A stretch of DNA of 64,000 nt from Streptomyces sp. NBC_00341 (GTDB lineage: Bacteria > Actinomycetota > Actinomycetes > Streptomycetales > Streptomycetaceae), in contig NZ_CP108002.1 of NCBI RefSeq assembly GCF_041435055.1, forward strand, positions 3,906,001 to 3,970,000, given 5' to 3'. Under the pieces are notes generated by a model. That model saw nothing but the letters and a program-made list of their open reading frames with translations, did not search any database and was not told the DNA's origin. A program made the translations under genes and the position numbers. This document shows positions 1 to 8,489 of the stretch, piece after piece. The stretch's first letter is position 1, and the number at the start of each line of letters is the position of its first letter.

Positions 1-41
1 AGCACCGACTGAAGGTCGGTACCCATGTCCTTCTCGTTCAC
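1..41 (-). CDS. hpt: Hypoxanthine phosphoribosyltransferase (N-terminal fragment, runs off window)
   Basis: Only the first codons lie in the window. Reading leftward from a GTG at 41 gives VNEKDMGTDLQSV, which resembles the start of Streptomyces Hpt, a purine-salvage enzyme that joins hypoxanthine or guanine to PRPP. An ATG at 26 is an alternative start, but its purine-rich stretch (GAGAAGGA) lies only two bases away, so the GTG is slightly preferred. It sits 83 bp downstream of tilS on the same strand, the usual tilS–hpt order in actinobacteria. The assignment leans on this order because so few residues are visible. Confidence 0.6.
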   Translation of the reverse strand, partial: MNEKDMGTDLQSV

Positions 42-123
42 CCGCGTCTCTTTCTTTGCCTGCCGGTCCGGGTGGTGTCCCGGACCTGCGCGGCCGCTCG
101 CCTGCATGTCAGCCGCTTGTGCG

Positions 124-1230
124 TCAGCTCTGCCGAATCACCAGTCTGCCACCCTGGCGCAGGGCTTCGACGCGGCCGGGCAGGTTGATGGCCTGCTGGC
201 CGCGCCAGCCGGTGATGAGGCGGTCGACTTCCTCGATGTGCCGGGCGAAGAGCGAACCGGCCGGGGAGCCCGCCTCTATGGCCGCCCGGCGCAGTACCCG
301 GCGGCGCACCGCGGGCGGCAGGACGCAGAGCTTGGCGCACTCCAGGAGGCCCGCTTCGTCGCGTACGTCACGCCCCGCCTCCGCGGCCCAGGTGTCCAGG
401 GCGTCGGCGTCGTCGCGGGAGAGCTGTGCCGTACGGGCGAGGGCCTCGACGACTCCTTTGCCCAGCGCCTTCTCCAGGGCGGGCAGGCCCTCGTGACGCA
501 GCCGGGAGCGGGTGTAGGCGGGGTCGATGTTGTGCGGGTCGTCCCAGACCGTCAGGGACTGGACCAGGCAGGCCTTGCGGGCGGTCTGCCGGTCGAGCTG
601 GAGGAAGGGGCGGCGGTAGCGGCCGGCCGGGCCGGACGCGGCGGCCATGCCGGAGAGGGAGCGGATGCCGGAGCCGCGGGCGAGCCCCAGCAGCACCGTC
701 TCCGCCTGGTCGTCGCGGGTGTGGCCGAGCAGGACGGCGGTCGCGCCGTGGCGTTCGGCCGCCGCGTCCAGTGCGGCGTAGCGCGCGTCGCGGGCGGCGG
801 CCTCCGGTCCGCCGTCGTGGCCGACCCGGACCGCGACGGCCTCGACCGGGTCGAGGTCCATGGCGGTGAGGCGGCCGACGACCTCGGTGGCCCGGGTGTC
901 GGAGCCGTCCTGGAGGCCGTGGTCGACGGTGATGCCGCCGGCCCTGACGGGGAGTTTGCGGGCCTCGAAGGCGAGGGCGGAGGCGAGCGCCATGGAATCG
1001 GCGCCACCGGAGCATGCCACCAGCACCAGAGGGGTATCGGGTCGTTCGGGAAGTGCGGCGCGCCGCCGGCCTGCACCGGCTTCGGCGAGCTCGGGGTGCG
1101 GGGCGCGTCCGGCGTGCGGAGCTCGTTCGGTCTGTTCGGCGAAGTCGGTTTCGGCGAAGTCGGTGATGACGTCGTGGAGTACGCGGCGGACCGCCAGGCG
1201 TATCGCCGCGACCGCAGGATGGGGACCCAT
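124..1230 (-). CDS. tilS: tRNA(Ile)-lysidine synthase
   Basis: TilS converts C34 of the tRNA-Ile CAU anticodon to lysidine using ATP and lysine, letting it read AUA. The PP-loop ATPase motif SGGADS is at about residues 74–79 in a 368-residue protein. A charged, Ala/Pro-rich insert separates it from the N-terminal helix. The ATG at 1230 ([13 protein letters not shown]) is chosen because homologues begin near this amphipathic helix; the frame stays open another 96 bp upstream, but that part looks like leader. It is followed by hpt on the same strand and preceded by the DUF2342 and carboxypeptidase genes, all transcribed leftward. Confidence 0.93.
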   Translation of the reverse strand: MGPHPAVAAIRLAVRRVLHDVITDFAETDFAEQTERAPHAGRAPHPELAEAGAGRRRAALPERPDTPLVLVACSGGADSMALASALAFEARKLPVRAGGITVDHGLQDGSDTRATEVVGRLTAMDLDPVEAVAVRVGHDGGPEAAARDARYAALDAAAERHGATAVLLGHTRDDQAETVLLGLARGSGIRSLSGMAAASGPAGRYRRPFLQLDRQTARKACLVQSLTVWDDPHNIDPAYTRSRLRHEGLPALEKALGKGVVEALARTAQLSRDDADALDTWAAEAGRDVRDEAGLLECAKLCVLPPAVRRRVLRRAAIEAGSPAGSLFARHIEEVDRLITGWRGQQAINLPGRVEALRQGGRLVIRQS

Positions 1231-1431
1231 GTCCGGTGCCCTTCGTGAAGTTTCGGAGGGGAGCCTCGGAGTGCCGGGACAGGAAAGAGTGCCGTCACTC
1301 AGAGTGCGTCGATGGTGACAGAGCAATGCCGTTCAACGAGCATTGCACGCCTTCCCATGCCCCTACGGTCCCTCGGATGGGTGATTACCGGCGCGTTCGA
1401 CTGTTGCCGCGAGCCCCTGTTCGCGCCGTGA

Positions 1432-2565
1432 TCATGACTCTGCCTTACGGTGCACCCTCGCGATCCAGTCCGCCGGCCTGGCGATCTCCGCCTTGGTCGG
1501 GAGGGTGTTGGGCGAGGTCCAGACCCGGTTGAAGCCGTCCATGCCGACCTCGTCGACCACGGCGCGCACGAACCGCTCGCCGTCGCGGTACTGGCGCAGC
1601 TTCGCGTCGAGGCCCAGGAGCTTGCGCAGCGCCTGGTCGAGCCGGCTCGCGCCGCGCGCCCTGCGCTGCTGGAACTTCTCCCGGATCTCCCCGACGGACG
1701 ACACCACTTCGGGGCCGACGCCGTCCATCACGTAGTCCGCGTGCCCCTCCAGCAGGGACATCACCGCGGTGAGCCGGCCGAGGATCTCGCGCTGGGCGGG
1801 CGTCTGCACGACCTCGACGAGGCTGCGTCCGCCGTCCTCGCCCTCCTCGCCCTCCGGCCGGCCGCCGGCCAGCGACTGGGCGGCCTCGCGGAGCCGTTCC
1901 AGCACGGTCATCGGGTCGACGTCGGTCTCGTCCAGGAATGACTGGATCTCGCCCTGGAGATGGTCGCGGAGCCAGGGCACCGCGGTGAACTGGGTGCGGT
2001 GGGTCTCCTCGTGGAGGGCGACCCAGAGGCGGAAGTCGTGCGGGTCCACCTCCAGTTCCCGTTCGACGTGGACGATGTTCGGGGCGACGAGCAGGAGCCT
2101 GCCGCCGCCGTCGGCCGAGGCGGGGAGGTCACGGGTGGCGGGGGCGAACGTCTCGTACTGGCCGAGGACCCGGGAGGCCAGGAACGACAGCAGCATCCCC
2201 ACCTCGACCCCGGTCACCTTGGAGCCGACCGCGCCGAGCACGGCGCCGCCCGCGCCGCCGCCGCGGCGTTCCTCCATCTTGTCCAGGAGGGGGCGCAGCA
2301 GTTCGCGGAAGCCCGCGACGTTCGCCTTGATCCAGCCGGCCCGGTCGACGACCAGGACCGGGGTGTCCTCCGGTTCGGTCCCTTCCGGGATCATCCGGGT
2401 GAAGGCGCGGACGTGTTCCTCCGCGGCCTTGGCGTGCCTGCGCAGCTCCGCGACGACCTCGCGGGCCTCCTCGCGGCTGATCTCCGGCCCCGGCCGCACA
2501 AATCGAGTCGCGGTCGCAACCGCGAGCTTCCAGTCGACCATCCCCGCACCACCGATGCTCGTCAT
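1432..2565 (-). CDS. Zinc-dependent metalloprotease, DUF2342 family
   Basis: A 377-residue soluble protein with the zinc-binding HEETH motif at residues 185–189 (ALHEETHRTQF), the hallmark of the actinobacterial DUF2342 family, annotated either as zinc-dependent metalloprotease or as coenzyme F420 biosynthesis-associated protein. No signal peptide or membrane segment is seen, so it should be cytoplasmic. A second ATG eight codons in (MVDWKLAV) is an alternative start. It lies between the D-Ala carboxypeptidase gene and tilS, an order common in Streptomyces. The substrate is unknown. Confidence 0.88.
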   Translation of the reverse strand: MTSIGGAGMVDWKLAVATATRFVRPGPEISREEAREVVAELRRHAKAAEEHVRAFTRMIPEGTEPEDTPVLVVDRAGWIKANVAGFRELLRPLLDKMEERRGGGAGGAVLGAVGSKVTGVEVGMLLSFLASRVLGQYETFAPATRDLPASADGGGRLLLVAPNIVHVERELEVDPHDFRLWVALHEETHRTQFTAVPWLRDHLQGEIQSFLDETDVDPMTVLERLREAAQSLAGGRPEGEEGEDGGRSLVEVVQTPAQREILGRLTAVMSLLEGHADYVMDGVGPEVVSSVGEIREKFQQRRARGASRLDQALRKLLGLDAKLRQYRDGERFVRAVVDEVGMDGFNRVWTSPNTLPTKAEIARPADWIARVHRKAES

Positions 2566-2619
2566 GCGTCAACCGTACGTGCTCGGTCCCTGGACCGAGC
2601 GGCAAATGGGTGGCTGCCG

Positions 2620-4116
2620 TCAGCGCTTGCCGGCGGCCAGGGCGGTGGCGAGCGAGTCGAGGGCGGACTGGGCCGCGGGCGGGTCTGTGGTGCCCGATGC
2701 CAGGAAAGCGAACGCGAGCAGCCTGCCGTGCGGGTCCACGACGGTGCCGGCGAGGGTGTTGACGCCGGTGAGGGTGCCCGTCTTGGCGCGGATCAGGCCG
2801 GTGCCGCCGGACTTCGTCGTGTAGCGGCCGCTCAGCGTGCCGCTGAAGCCGGCCACCGGGAGGCCGGAGAGGACGGAGCGCAGTTCGGGGTGGTCCGGAT
2901 CGGCCGTACGGGCGAGCAGGCCGGCGAGCAGCGCGGCGGTGACCTTGTCGTGGCGGTCGAGTCCGCTGCCGTCGCTGAGGACCACGCCCTTCAGCGGCAG
3001 TTTCAGCTTCTTCAGCTGGGCGGTGACCGCCCGTCGGCCGCCGGCGAAGTCCACCGGTTCGCCCGCGGCCAGCGCGGTCTGCCGGGCGAGCGCCTCCGCG
3101 ATGTCGTTGTCGCTGTTGGTCAGCGCCCGCTCGATGAGCCCGGACAGCGGGGCGGAGAGGTGCTTGGCGACGGGACGGGACTTCGCGGCCGCCCGGCCCG
3201 CCTCCGGCCCGGACTCGGTGTCGACGCCGGCCTGGTCCAGCAGTTCGCCGAAGGCGTCGGCGGCGTCCCGGGCGGGGTCCGTACCGCGCTGGGCGGGCCC
3301 GCTCGTGGTGTCGTCGAGGCGGCCCTCGTTGACCATCAGGGCGCTCAGCGGGGCGATGTTCTCGTTGGGGCCGATCGGGTGGAGTGCGGGCCCGGAGTAG
3401 CCGGAGGTGTCGTACCGGAGGCGGACCGCGTGGACGCCGGCGGCCTTGACGGCGCGGGCGGTGTCTGCGGCCAGGGTGCGCAGCGCCGCCCGGTCGAGGG
3501 TGGGGTCGCCGCCGCCGACCAGGGTCACGGTGCGGGAGTCGGCGGAGGCCCGCACGGTGGTGGGGATGCGGTGGTCGGGGCCGAGGGCGGTCAGGGCGGC
3601 GACGGTGGTGGCGATCTTGACCGTGGAGGCCGGGGTCATGGGGGCGTCGGCCCCCTTCCCGTACAGCCGCCTGCCGGTGGCGGTGTCGATGACGACGGCG
3701 CTGCGCCGGGTGCCGAGCGCGGAGTCCTTCAGCAGGGGGTCCAGTACGGAGCCGAGTCCGGCCGCCGCGCCGTCCTGGGTTTCCGGGGCGGACCGGTCCG
3801 CGGAGGTGCCGAGCGCGGCGAGCACGGCCGGGGCGCTGGGTGCGGGGGCCGGTCCGGCGGGCGCGTCGGGGTCGTGATGTGCGCCACCCGTGCCGTCCCG
3901 GGCGGCGGCCCAGTCCTGCTCGGCCTTACGCTGACCCGAGTCCCAGGGACCGGCGGCAAGGACGACGCCGGCTGCGAGCGCCAGGCCGAGGGCGGCGGAG
4001 ACGGCCGTGAACTGCCAGTTGTTCAGCCCGTTCCGCAGGCCGAGGTGGTCCTTCAGGGCCACCCCGCTCAGCTTGCCGAACGGCTTGACCGACGGTCTTT
4101 TCACCGGATCGTCCAC
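2620..4116 (-). CDS. dacB: D-alanyl-D-alanine carboxypeptidase/endopeptidase (PBP4, DacB type)
   Basis: A class C low-molecular-weight penicillin-binding protein of 498 residues that trims peptidoglycan stem peptides outside the membrane. The three active-site motifs are visible: STVK (about 164–167, nucleophilic serine), SDN (335–337) and KTG (445–447). One hydrophobic segment near residues 37–55 acts as a signal anchor, followed by a Pro/Ala-rich linker. I prefer the GTG at 4116 because GAAAGGGG lies about 10 bp upstream; in-frame GTG at 4161 and ATG at 4146 are alternatives. It is divergent from ppa, so the roughly 90-bp gap should hold both promoters. Confidence 0.92.
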   Translation of the reverse strand: MDDPVKRPSVKPFGKLSGVALKDHLGLRNGLNNWQFTAVSAALGLALAAGVVLAAGPWDSGQRKAEQDWAAARDGTGGAHHDPDAPAGPAPAPSAPAVLAALGTSADRSAPETQDGAAAGLGSVLDPLLKDSALGTRRSAVVIDTATGRRLYGKGADAPMTPASTVKIATTVAALTALGPDHRIPTTVRASADSRTVTLVGGGDPTLDRAALRTLAADTARAVKAAGVHAVRLRYDTSGYSGPALHPIGPNENIAPLSALMVNEGRLDDTTSGPAQRGTDPARDAADAFGELLDQAGVDTESGPEAGRAAAKSRPVAKHLSAPLSGLIERALTNSDNDIAEALARQTALAAGEPVDFAGGRRAVTAQLKKLKLPLKGVVLSDGSGLDRHDKVTAALLAGLLARTADPDHPELRSVLSGLPVAGFSGTLSGRYTTKSGGTGLIRAKTGTLTGVNTLAGTVVDPHGRLLAFAFLASGTTDPPAAQSALDSLATALAAGKR

Positions 4117-4202
4117 CGTTGACCAGCCCCTTTCGCGAGCACACATCTCCGTGAGGGACACTTAACCATCAGTCGTATGTGTTGATCATGGAGGAGCCAC
4201 CC

Positions 4203-4697
4203 GTGGAGTTCGACGTCGTTATCGAGATTCCGAAGGGTTCGCGGAACAAGTACGAGGTGGACCACGAGACCGGTCGGATCCGTCTGGACCGTCGGCTCTT
4301 CACCTCGACCAGTTACCCGGCGGACTACGGTTTCGTCGAGAACACCCTCGGCGAGGACGGCGACCCGCTGGACGCGCTGGTCATCCTGGAGGAGCCGACC
4401 TTCCCCGGCTGCCTCATCAAGTGCCGCGCCATCGGCATGTTCCGGATGACGGACGAGGCCGGCGGCGACGACAAGCTGCTGTGCGTGCCGGCCTCCGACC
4501 CCCGGGTGGAGCACCTGCGCGACATCCACCACGTGTCGGAGTTCGACCGCCTGGAGATCCAGCACTTCTTCGAGGTCTACAAGGACCTGGAGCCCGGCAA
4601 GTCCGTCGAGGGCGCCGACTGGGTCGGCCGCACCGAGGCCGAGGCCGAGATCGAGAACTCGTACAAGCGCCTGGAGGCGCAGGGCGGCGCGCACTGA
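4203..4697 (+). CDS. ppa: Inorganic pyrophosphatase (family I)
   Basis: Ppa hydrolyses pyrophosphate in the cytoplasm and so pulls nucleic-acid and activation reactions forward. The 164-residue protein matches actinobacterial Ppa throughout, with the metal-binding signature EDGDPLD (about 51–57; Asp52, Asp54, Asp57) and [10 protein letters not shown] near the N-terminus. The GTG at 4203 is chosen because GGAGGAG lies 7 bp upstream and homologues begin MEFDV; an in-frame ATG upstream would place that Shine–Dalgarno inside the gene. A strong hairpin terminator follows about 100 bp downstream. Confidence 0.97.
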   Translation: MEFDVVIEIPKGSRNKYEVDHETGRIRLDRRLFTSTSYPADYGFVENTLGEDGDPLDALVILEEPTFPGCLIKCRAIGMFRMTDEAGGDDKLLCVPASDPRVEHLRDIHHVSEFDRLEIQHFFEVYKDLEPGKSVEGADWVGRTEAEAEIENSYKRLEAQGGAH

Positions 4698-4796
4698 CGT
4701 TCCGTTCGCGGTTCCGTTCTGCGGTTCCGCTTGTGCGGTTCCGTTTCGCGCTCTGTTCGTGGTTCCGTTCGCGGTTCCGCTTGTGCATCCGCTCCA
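4698..4796 (+). repeat. Degenerate CGGTTCCG tandem repeats downstream of ppa
   Basis: The gap between the ppa stop and its terminator is built from six or more imperfect units of the type GCGGTTCCGTT, in two longer forms (ending TTCGC or CTTGTGC) that alternate. No coding signal is seen. It looks like slippage-derived sequence in the 3' untranslated region. Confidence 0.75.
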
Positions 4797-4800
4797 GCGA

Positions 4801-4835
4801 CGGGCGGCACACCTTCACCGGTGTGCCGCCCGTTT
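4801..4835 (+). terminator. Rho-independent terminator of ppa
   Basis: A perfect 13-bp inverted repeat (CGGGCGGCACACC, 4801–4813, with its complement at 4820–4832) with a six-base loop, followed by TTT. It is well placed to end the ppa transcript. Confidence 0.88.
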
Positions 4836-4904
4836 CGCGTGGCCGCCCATCTCCGCGGCCATACTGGGCAGGAGCGCTACCGAAGACGCGCAGCCCGATG
4901 ATGA

Positions 4905-6632
4905 GTGAGGTCAGTGGTGGCGGAACCGGGCGGTCCGGAGGACCAGAAGCCCCAGTCCGACGAGGCACGCAGCGCATTTTCCCAGCCCGCCGGGGTGGGG
5001 AGGTCGGCGTCGCCGTCGGAGGAGGACCACCCGACGTCGGAGTTCGCCCTTCCGGCCGGTCTGACGCCTGAGCCGCAGGGTCCGGGCGGCTCCTCCGGCA
5101 CGGGTTCCGCTTCCGGTTCCGGTTCGGCCTCTGGCTCGGGCTCGGAAACGACCGGATCGGCCTTCGCCCCGCCGCGCACCTACAGCGCCCGGGACTCCCC
5201 CGCCTTCACGCCCGCGCACGGCATCCCGATGATCCGGCTGACCAAGGAAGCGCCCTGGCAGGACCGGATGCGCACGATGCTGCGGATGCCGGTGGCCGAG
5301 CGCCCGGCGCCCGAGCCGGTCCAGAAGCACGACGACGCGGGCCCCGCGGTGCCGCGCGTGCTCGACCTGACGCTGCGTATCGGCGAGCTGCTGCTGGCCG
5401 GCGGCGAGGGCGCGGAGGACGTCGAGGCGGCGATGTTCGCCGTGACCCGCAGCTACGGGCTGGACCGCTGCGAGCCGACCGTCACCTTCACGCTGCTGTC
5501 GATCTCGCACCAGCCCTCGCTGGTCGACGACCCGGTGACGGCGAGCCGTACCGTGCGCCGCAGAGGCACCGACTACACCCGGCTGGCCGCGGTCTTCCGG
5601 CTCATCGACGACATCACCACCGAGGAGGGCGAGGTCTCCCTGGAGGAGGCCTACCGGCGGCTCGCGGAGATCCGCAGGAACCGGCACCCGTACCCCGGCT
5701 GGGTGCTCACGCTGGCCGCCGGCGGCCTGGCGGGCGCGGCATCGGTGCTGGTCGGCGGCGGGTTCGTGGTCTTCCTGATCGCGGCGCTCGGCGCGATGCT
5801 CGGGGACCGGCTGGCCTGGCTGTGCGCCGGGCGCGGGCTTCCGGAGTTCTATCAGTTCGTGGTGGCGGCGATGCCGCCCGCCGCGCTGGGGGTGGCACTG
5901 ACCCTGACCCACTGGTCGGACGTACGCCCGTCGGCCGTCATCACCGGTGGGCTGTTCGCGCTGCTGCCGGGGCGGGCCCTGGTGGCGGGGGTGCAGGACG
6001 GTCTGACCGGCTACTACATCACCGCGGCCGCGCGGCTCCTGGAAGTCATGTACTTCTTCATCGGGATCGTCGCGGGGGTGCTGCTGGTGCTCTACGGGGG
6101 CCTCCAGCTGGGGGCCCAGCTGAACCCGGAGGAGCGGCTGATCTCGCACGACCGGCCGTGGCTCCAGATCATGGCGTCGATGCTGCTGAGCCTGGCCTTC
6201 GCGATCCTGCTCCAGCAGGACCGGTCCACGGTGCTGGCGGTGACCCTGAACGGCGGTGTGGCCTGGGTGATCTTCGGCGCGATGGCCCGGACGGGCCAGA
6301 TCTCGCCGGTGGCGGCGACGGCGGTGGCGGCCGGTCTGGTGGGGTTGTTCGGGCAGTTGTTCTCCCGGTACCGCTACACGTCGTCGCTGCCGTTCATCAC
6401 GGCCGCGATCGGCCCGCTGCTACCCGGTTCAGCGACGTACTTCGGTCTGCTGGGCATCGCGCAGAACGAGCTGGACCGGGGTCTCGCCTCGCTGTCGACC
6501 GCGGTGGCGACGGCCGGGGCCATCGCCATCGGGGTGAACCTGGGAAGCGAGATCTCCCGGCTGTTCATGCGGGTGCCGGGCGCGATCGGCGGCGCGAACC
6601 GCCGCGCGGCCAAGCGGACGCGCGGCTTCTGA
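4905..6632 (+). CDS. ThrE-like threonine/serine exporter family membrane protein
   Basis: A 575-residue protein of the DUF1212/ThrE family, whose characterised member in Corynebacterium exports threonine and serine. Residues 1–100 are low complexity and include a Ser-Gly run (SGTGSASGSGSASGSGSE). Then comes the hydrophilic ThrE domain (LDLTLRIGELLLAGGEGAED, from about 145), and about ten membrane helices from residue 260 to the end; the last half corresponds to the ThrE_2/DUF3815 part. GTG at 4905 is used, with GTG at 4914 or 4917 also possible. It converges on the DedA gene. Substrate is inferred from the family only. Confidence 0.85.
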   Translation: MRSVVAEPGGPEDQKPQSDEARSAFSQPAGVGRSASPSEEDHPTSEFALPAGLTPEPQGPGGSSGTGSASGSGSASGSGSETTGSAFAPPRTYSARDSPAFTPAHGIPMIRLTKEAPWQDRMRTMLRMPVAERPAPEPVQKHDDAGPAVPRVLDLTLRIGELLLAGGEGAEDVEAAMFAVTRSYGLDRCEPTVTFTLLSISHQPSLVDDPVTASRTVRRRGTDYTRLAAVFRLIDDITTEEGEVSLEEAYRRLAEIRRNRHPYPGWVLTLAAGGLAGAASVLVGGGFVVFLIAALGAMLGDRLAWLCAGRGLPEFYQFVVAAMPPAALGVALTLTHWSDVRPSAVITGGLFALLPGRALVAGVQDGLTGYYITAAARLLEVMYFFIGIVAGVLLVLYGGLQLGAQLNPEERLISHDRPWLQIMASMLLSLAFAILLQQDRSTVLAVTLNGGVAWVIFGAMARTGQISPVAATAVAAGLVGLFGQLFSRYRYTSSLPFITAAIGPLLPGSATYFGLLGIAQNELDRGLASLSTAVATAGAIAIGVNLGSEISRLFMRVPGAIGGANRRAAKRTRGF

Positions 6633-6677
6633 TCCGGCAGTCCCGCGGCCGGGAGCGGGGGTGGGGCGGACGCGGCG

Positions 6678-7445
6678 TCAGCGCTTGGCGTGCCGGCCGC
6701 GGCGCCCGGTGCCGCCGCCCCCGGCGGCCGGGTCCTGGCCCTCGTCGTCCCGGGCGGCCGCTTCCTTCTTCGACTTGCTGCGGGCCCGCAGGAACTCGAT
6801 GCCGATCGGCACCACCGAGATCAGCACGATCAGGACGAGCATCGCCTCGATGTTCTTGTGCACGAACTCGATCTTGCCGAGGACCGCGCCCAGGAGCGTC
6901 ACCCCGACGCCCCACAGGACGCCGCCGATGATGTTGAACGTGATGAACGAGCGGTAGTTCATCCGGCTCACCCCGGCGATGATCGGCGTGAACGTCCGCA
7001 CCACGGGCACGAAGCGGGCCAGGATCAGCGACTTGGGACCGTACTTCTCGAAGAACTCGTGGGCCTTCTCGACGTTCTCCTGCTTGAAGAGGCGGGAGTC
7101 CGGACGGTTGAAGAGCGACGGGCCGACCTTGCGGCCGAAGAGATAGCCCACCTGGTCGCCGATGACCGCGGCCAGCGCGACCAGTACGCAGACCAGCCAC
7201 AACGGGGTGTGCAGCTTGCCCGTCGTCACCAGCAGGCCCGTGGTGAACAGCAGGGAGTCACCGGGCAGGAAGAACCCGATCAGCAGCCCGGATTCGGCGA
7301 AGACGATGGCCAGCACACCGATCAGCCCGAACTGTCCGATGAGATAGTCCGGGTCCAGCCAGCTCGGTCCGAGCGCAAGCGTATTCAAGGGTCCGGGCTC
7401 CAGGATGTGGTGGATGGCGGCTGCGTGGCCGCCCAAAGCTATCAA
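6678..7445 (-). CDS. DedA family membrane protein
   Basis: A polytopic membrane protein of about 255 residues with the DedA/VTT signature: GESG-like AESGLLIGFFLPGDSLLF, then GDQVGYLFGRKVG and the charged RFVPVVRTFTPIIAGVS motif. DedA proteins are implicated in lipid flipping and membrane homeostasis. The C-terminal 45 residues are Lys/Arg- and Gly-rich. The likely start is TTG at 7445 with GGAGGAG 10 bp upstream; no ATG or GTG sits at the right place, and the frame open to 7535 would overlap the divergent gene's leader. It is divergent from the YbjQ gene. Confidence 0.85.
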   Translation of the reverse strand: MIALGGHAAAIHHILEPGPLNTLALGPSWLDPDYLIGQFGLIGVLAIVFAESGLLIGFFLPGDSLLFTTGLLVTTGKLHTPLWLVCVLVALAAVIGDQVGYLFGRKVGPSLFNRPDSRLFKQENVEKAHEFFEKYGPKSLILARFVPVVRTFTPIIAGVSRMNYRSFITFNIIGGVLWGVGVTLLGAVLGKIEFVHKNIEAMLVLIVLISVVPIGIEFLRARSKSKKEAAARDDEGQDPAAGGGGTGRRGRHAKR

Positions 7446-7537
7446 CGCAACGGAGCTCCTCCGGGTTCCACTGGCCCCCGTGGAGATGCACACCGGGCGA
7501 ACCGGGGCAAAACTCGGTCCCAGGAGGTGCCACACCC

Positions 7538-7903
7538 ATGGGCATTGAGGATTACGGCGGCGGCCAGGCGGCCCAGGCCGATGTGCTGGTCGTCACCACC
7601 AACGACGTGCCGGGCCACCAGGTGACCCAGGTCATCGGTGAGGTGTTCGGCCTGACCGTGCGGTCCAGGCACCTCGGCAGCCAGATCGGTGCCGGGCTGA
7701 AGTCCATGATCGGCGGCGAGCTGAAGGGGCTGACCAAGACGCTCGTCGAGACCCGCAACCAGGCCATGGAACGACTGGTGGAACAGGCGCGGGCGCGGGG
7801 CGCCAACGCGGTGCTGATGATGCGCTTCGACGTGTCGGAGGCCGCCGACGTGGGCACCGAGGTATGCGCGTACGGCACGGCCGCGGTGATCAGCAGGCTC
7901 TGA
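7538..7903 (+). CDS. YbjQ/UPF0145 family protein
   Basis: A 121-residue cytosolic protein. The VTTNDVPGHQV opening, GLTVRSRHLG, GELKGLTKTLVETR and the RARGANAVLMMRFD block are all typical of the YbjQ (UPF0145, 'heavy-metal-binding domain') family. Function is not established; the fold is proposed to form small pentamers. AGGAGGT lies 9 bp upstream of the ATG. A clean terminator follows immediately, so it is probably a single-gene transcript. Confidence 0.92.
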   Translation: MGIEDYGGGQAAQADVLVVTTNDVPGHQVTQVIGEVFGLTVRSRHLGSQIGAGLKSMIGGELKGLTKTLVETRNQAMERLVEQARARGANAVLMMRFDVSEAADVGTEVCAYGTAAVISRL

Positions 7904-7907
7904 TGCC

Positions 7908-7943
7908 TTACGGGGGACGGGCAGCCCGCCCTGTCCCCCGTAA
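7908..7943 (+). terminator. Terminator after the YbjQ gene
   Basis: An 11-bp perfect inverted repeat (TTACGGGGGAC, 7908–7918, and its complement at 7933–7943) starts just after the stop codon of the YbjQ gene. It lacks a U-run, as is common in Streptomyces, and may also serve the opposite strand behind the tipA remnant. Confidence 0.8.
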
Positions 7944-7955
7944 CCGCGCGTCCGG

Positions 7956-8306
7956 CTACTCCCGGCGGTCCGCGTTGGCGTTGATCGCGTCGTGCAGGTG
8001 CTCGGCCAGCGCATCGACTCGTAGAACGCCTTGAACTGCGGCTCTGCGACGTACATCTCGCCGAGCCCCCGGTGGATCTCCGGCGTGCAGTTGTCGTCGA
8101 GCAGGGCCGCGATCCCGTCGAGCGGGAAGCCGAGTTGCCGGTAGAACAGGATCTGCTGGAGCCGGTCGAGGTCGGCGTCGTCGTAGCGCCGGTGACCGGC
8201 GTGGCTGCGCCCGCTGGGCGAGAGCAGCCCGATGGCGTCGTAGTGGTGCAGCGTGCGCACCGTGACCCCCCGCGAACCCGGCGACCTGTCCCACGGAGTG
8301 CTCCAT
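7956..8306 (-). pseudogene. tipA: tipA-like MerR regulator, decayed (two frameshifts and an internal deletion)
   Basis: TipA is the thiostrepton-sensing MerR regulator of Streptomyces. Here the start (MEHSVGQVAGFAG), the MerR helix-turn-helix (TVRTLHHYDAIGLLSPSGRS, QQILFYRQLGFPLDGIAALL) and the last part of the drug-binding domain (GLGEMYVAEPQFKAFYESM, then ALAEHLHDAINANADRRE) are all recognisable but lie in different frames. A run of six C's at 8266–8271 carries one base too many and breaks the frame at codon 13. A second shift lies after ...FYESM near 8018. About 130 residues between the HTH and the C-terminus are missing. The product cannot be functional. In S. coelicolor tipA occupies the matching place downstream of ppa, so this is a resident gene in decay. 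Confidence 0.9.
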
Positions 8307-8356
8307 GGCCCCGTGCCCCTTTCCGTGTGCTGGATACGTGACAGAGCCTGCGCCCT

Positions 8357-8425
8357 GACGTGACGTGAGGTGCAACTCCGACGTGACGTGAGGTGCGACT
8401 CCCGCGTCACGCCGGGTGCGACTCC
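8357..8425. repeat. Three tandem 23-bp repeats upstream of the channel gene
   Basis: Units at 8357–8379 and 8380–8402 differ by one base (GACGTGACGTGAGGTGCRACTCC), and a third, degenerate unit covers 8403–8425. Each contains the half-palindrome GACGTGACGTGAGG. They lie between the tipA remnant and the divergent channel gene and could be leftover operator sequence. Confidence 0.8.
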
Positions 8426-8489
8426 GAAAGGGAGCCACACTCCGCCCGTTTGGAGGGTTATAGGGCTTTTGCCTCGCTATGGTGAGCCG

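Noticed and set aside
1960..4122. A long open frame on the plus strand opposite the DUF2342 and carboxypeptidase genes
   Set aside because: High-GC codon bias keeps the antisense frame open. Its product is Gly/Arg/Val-rich with no domains, while the minus-strand genes carry HEETH, STVK, SDN and KTG motifs.
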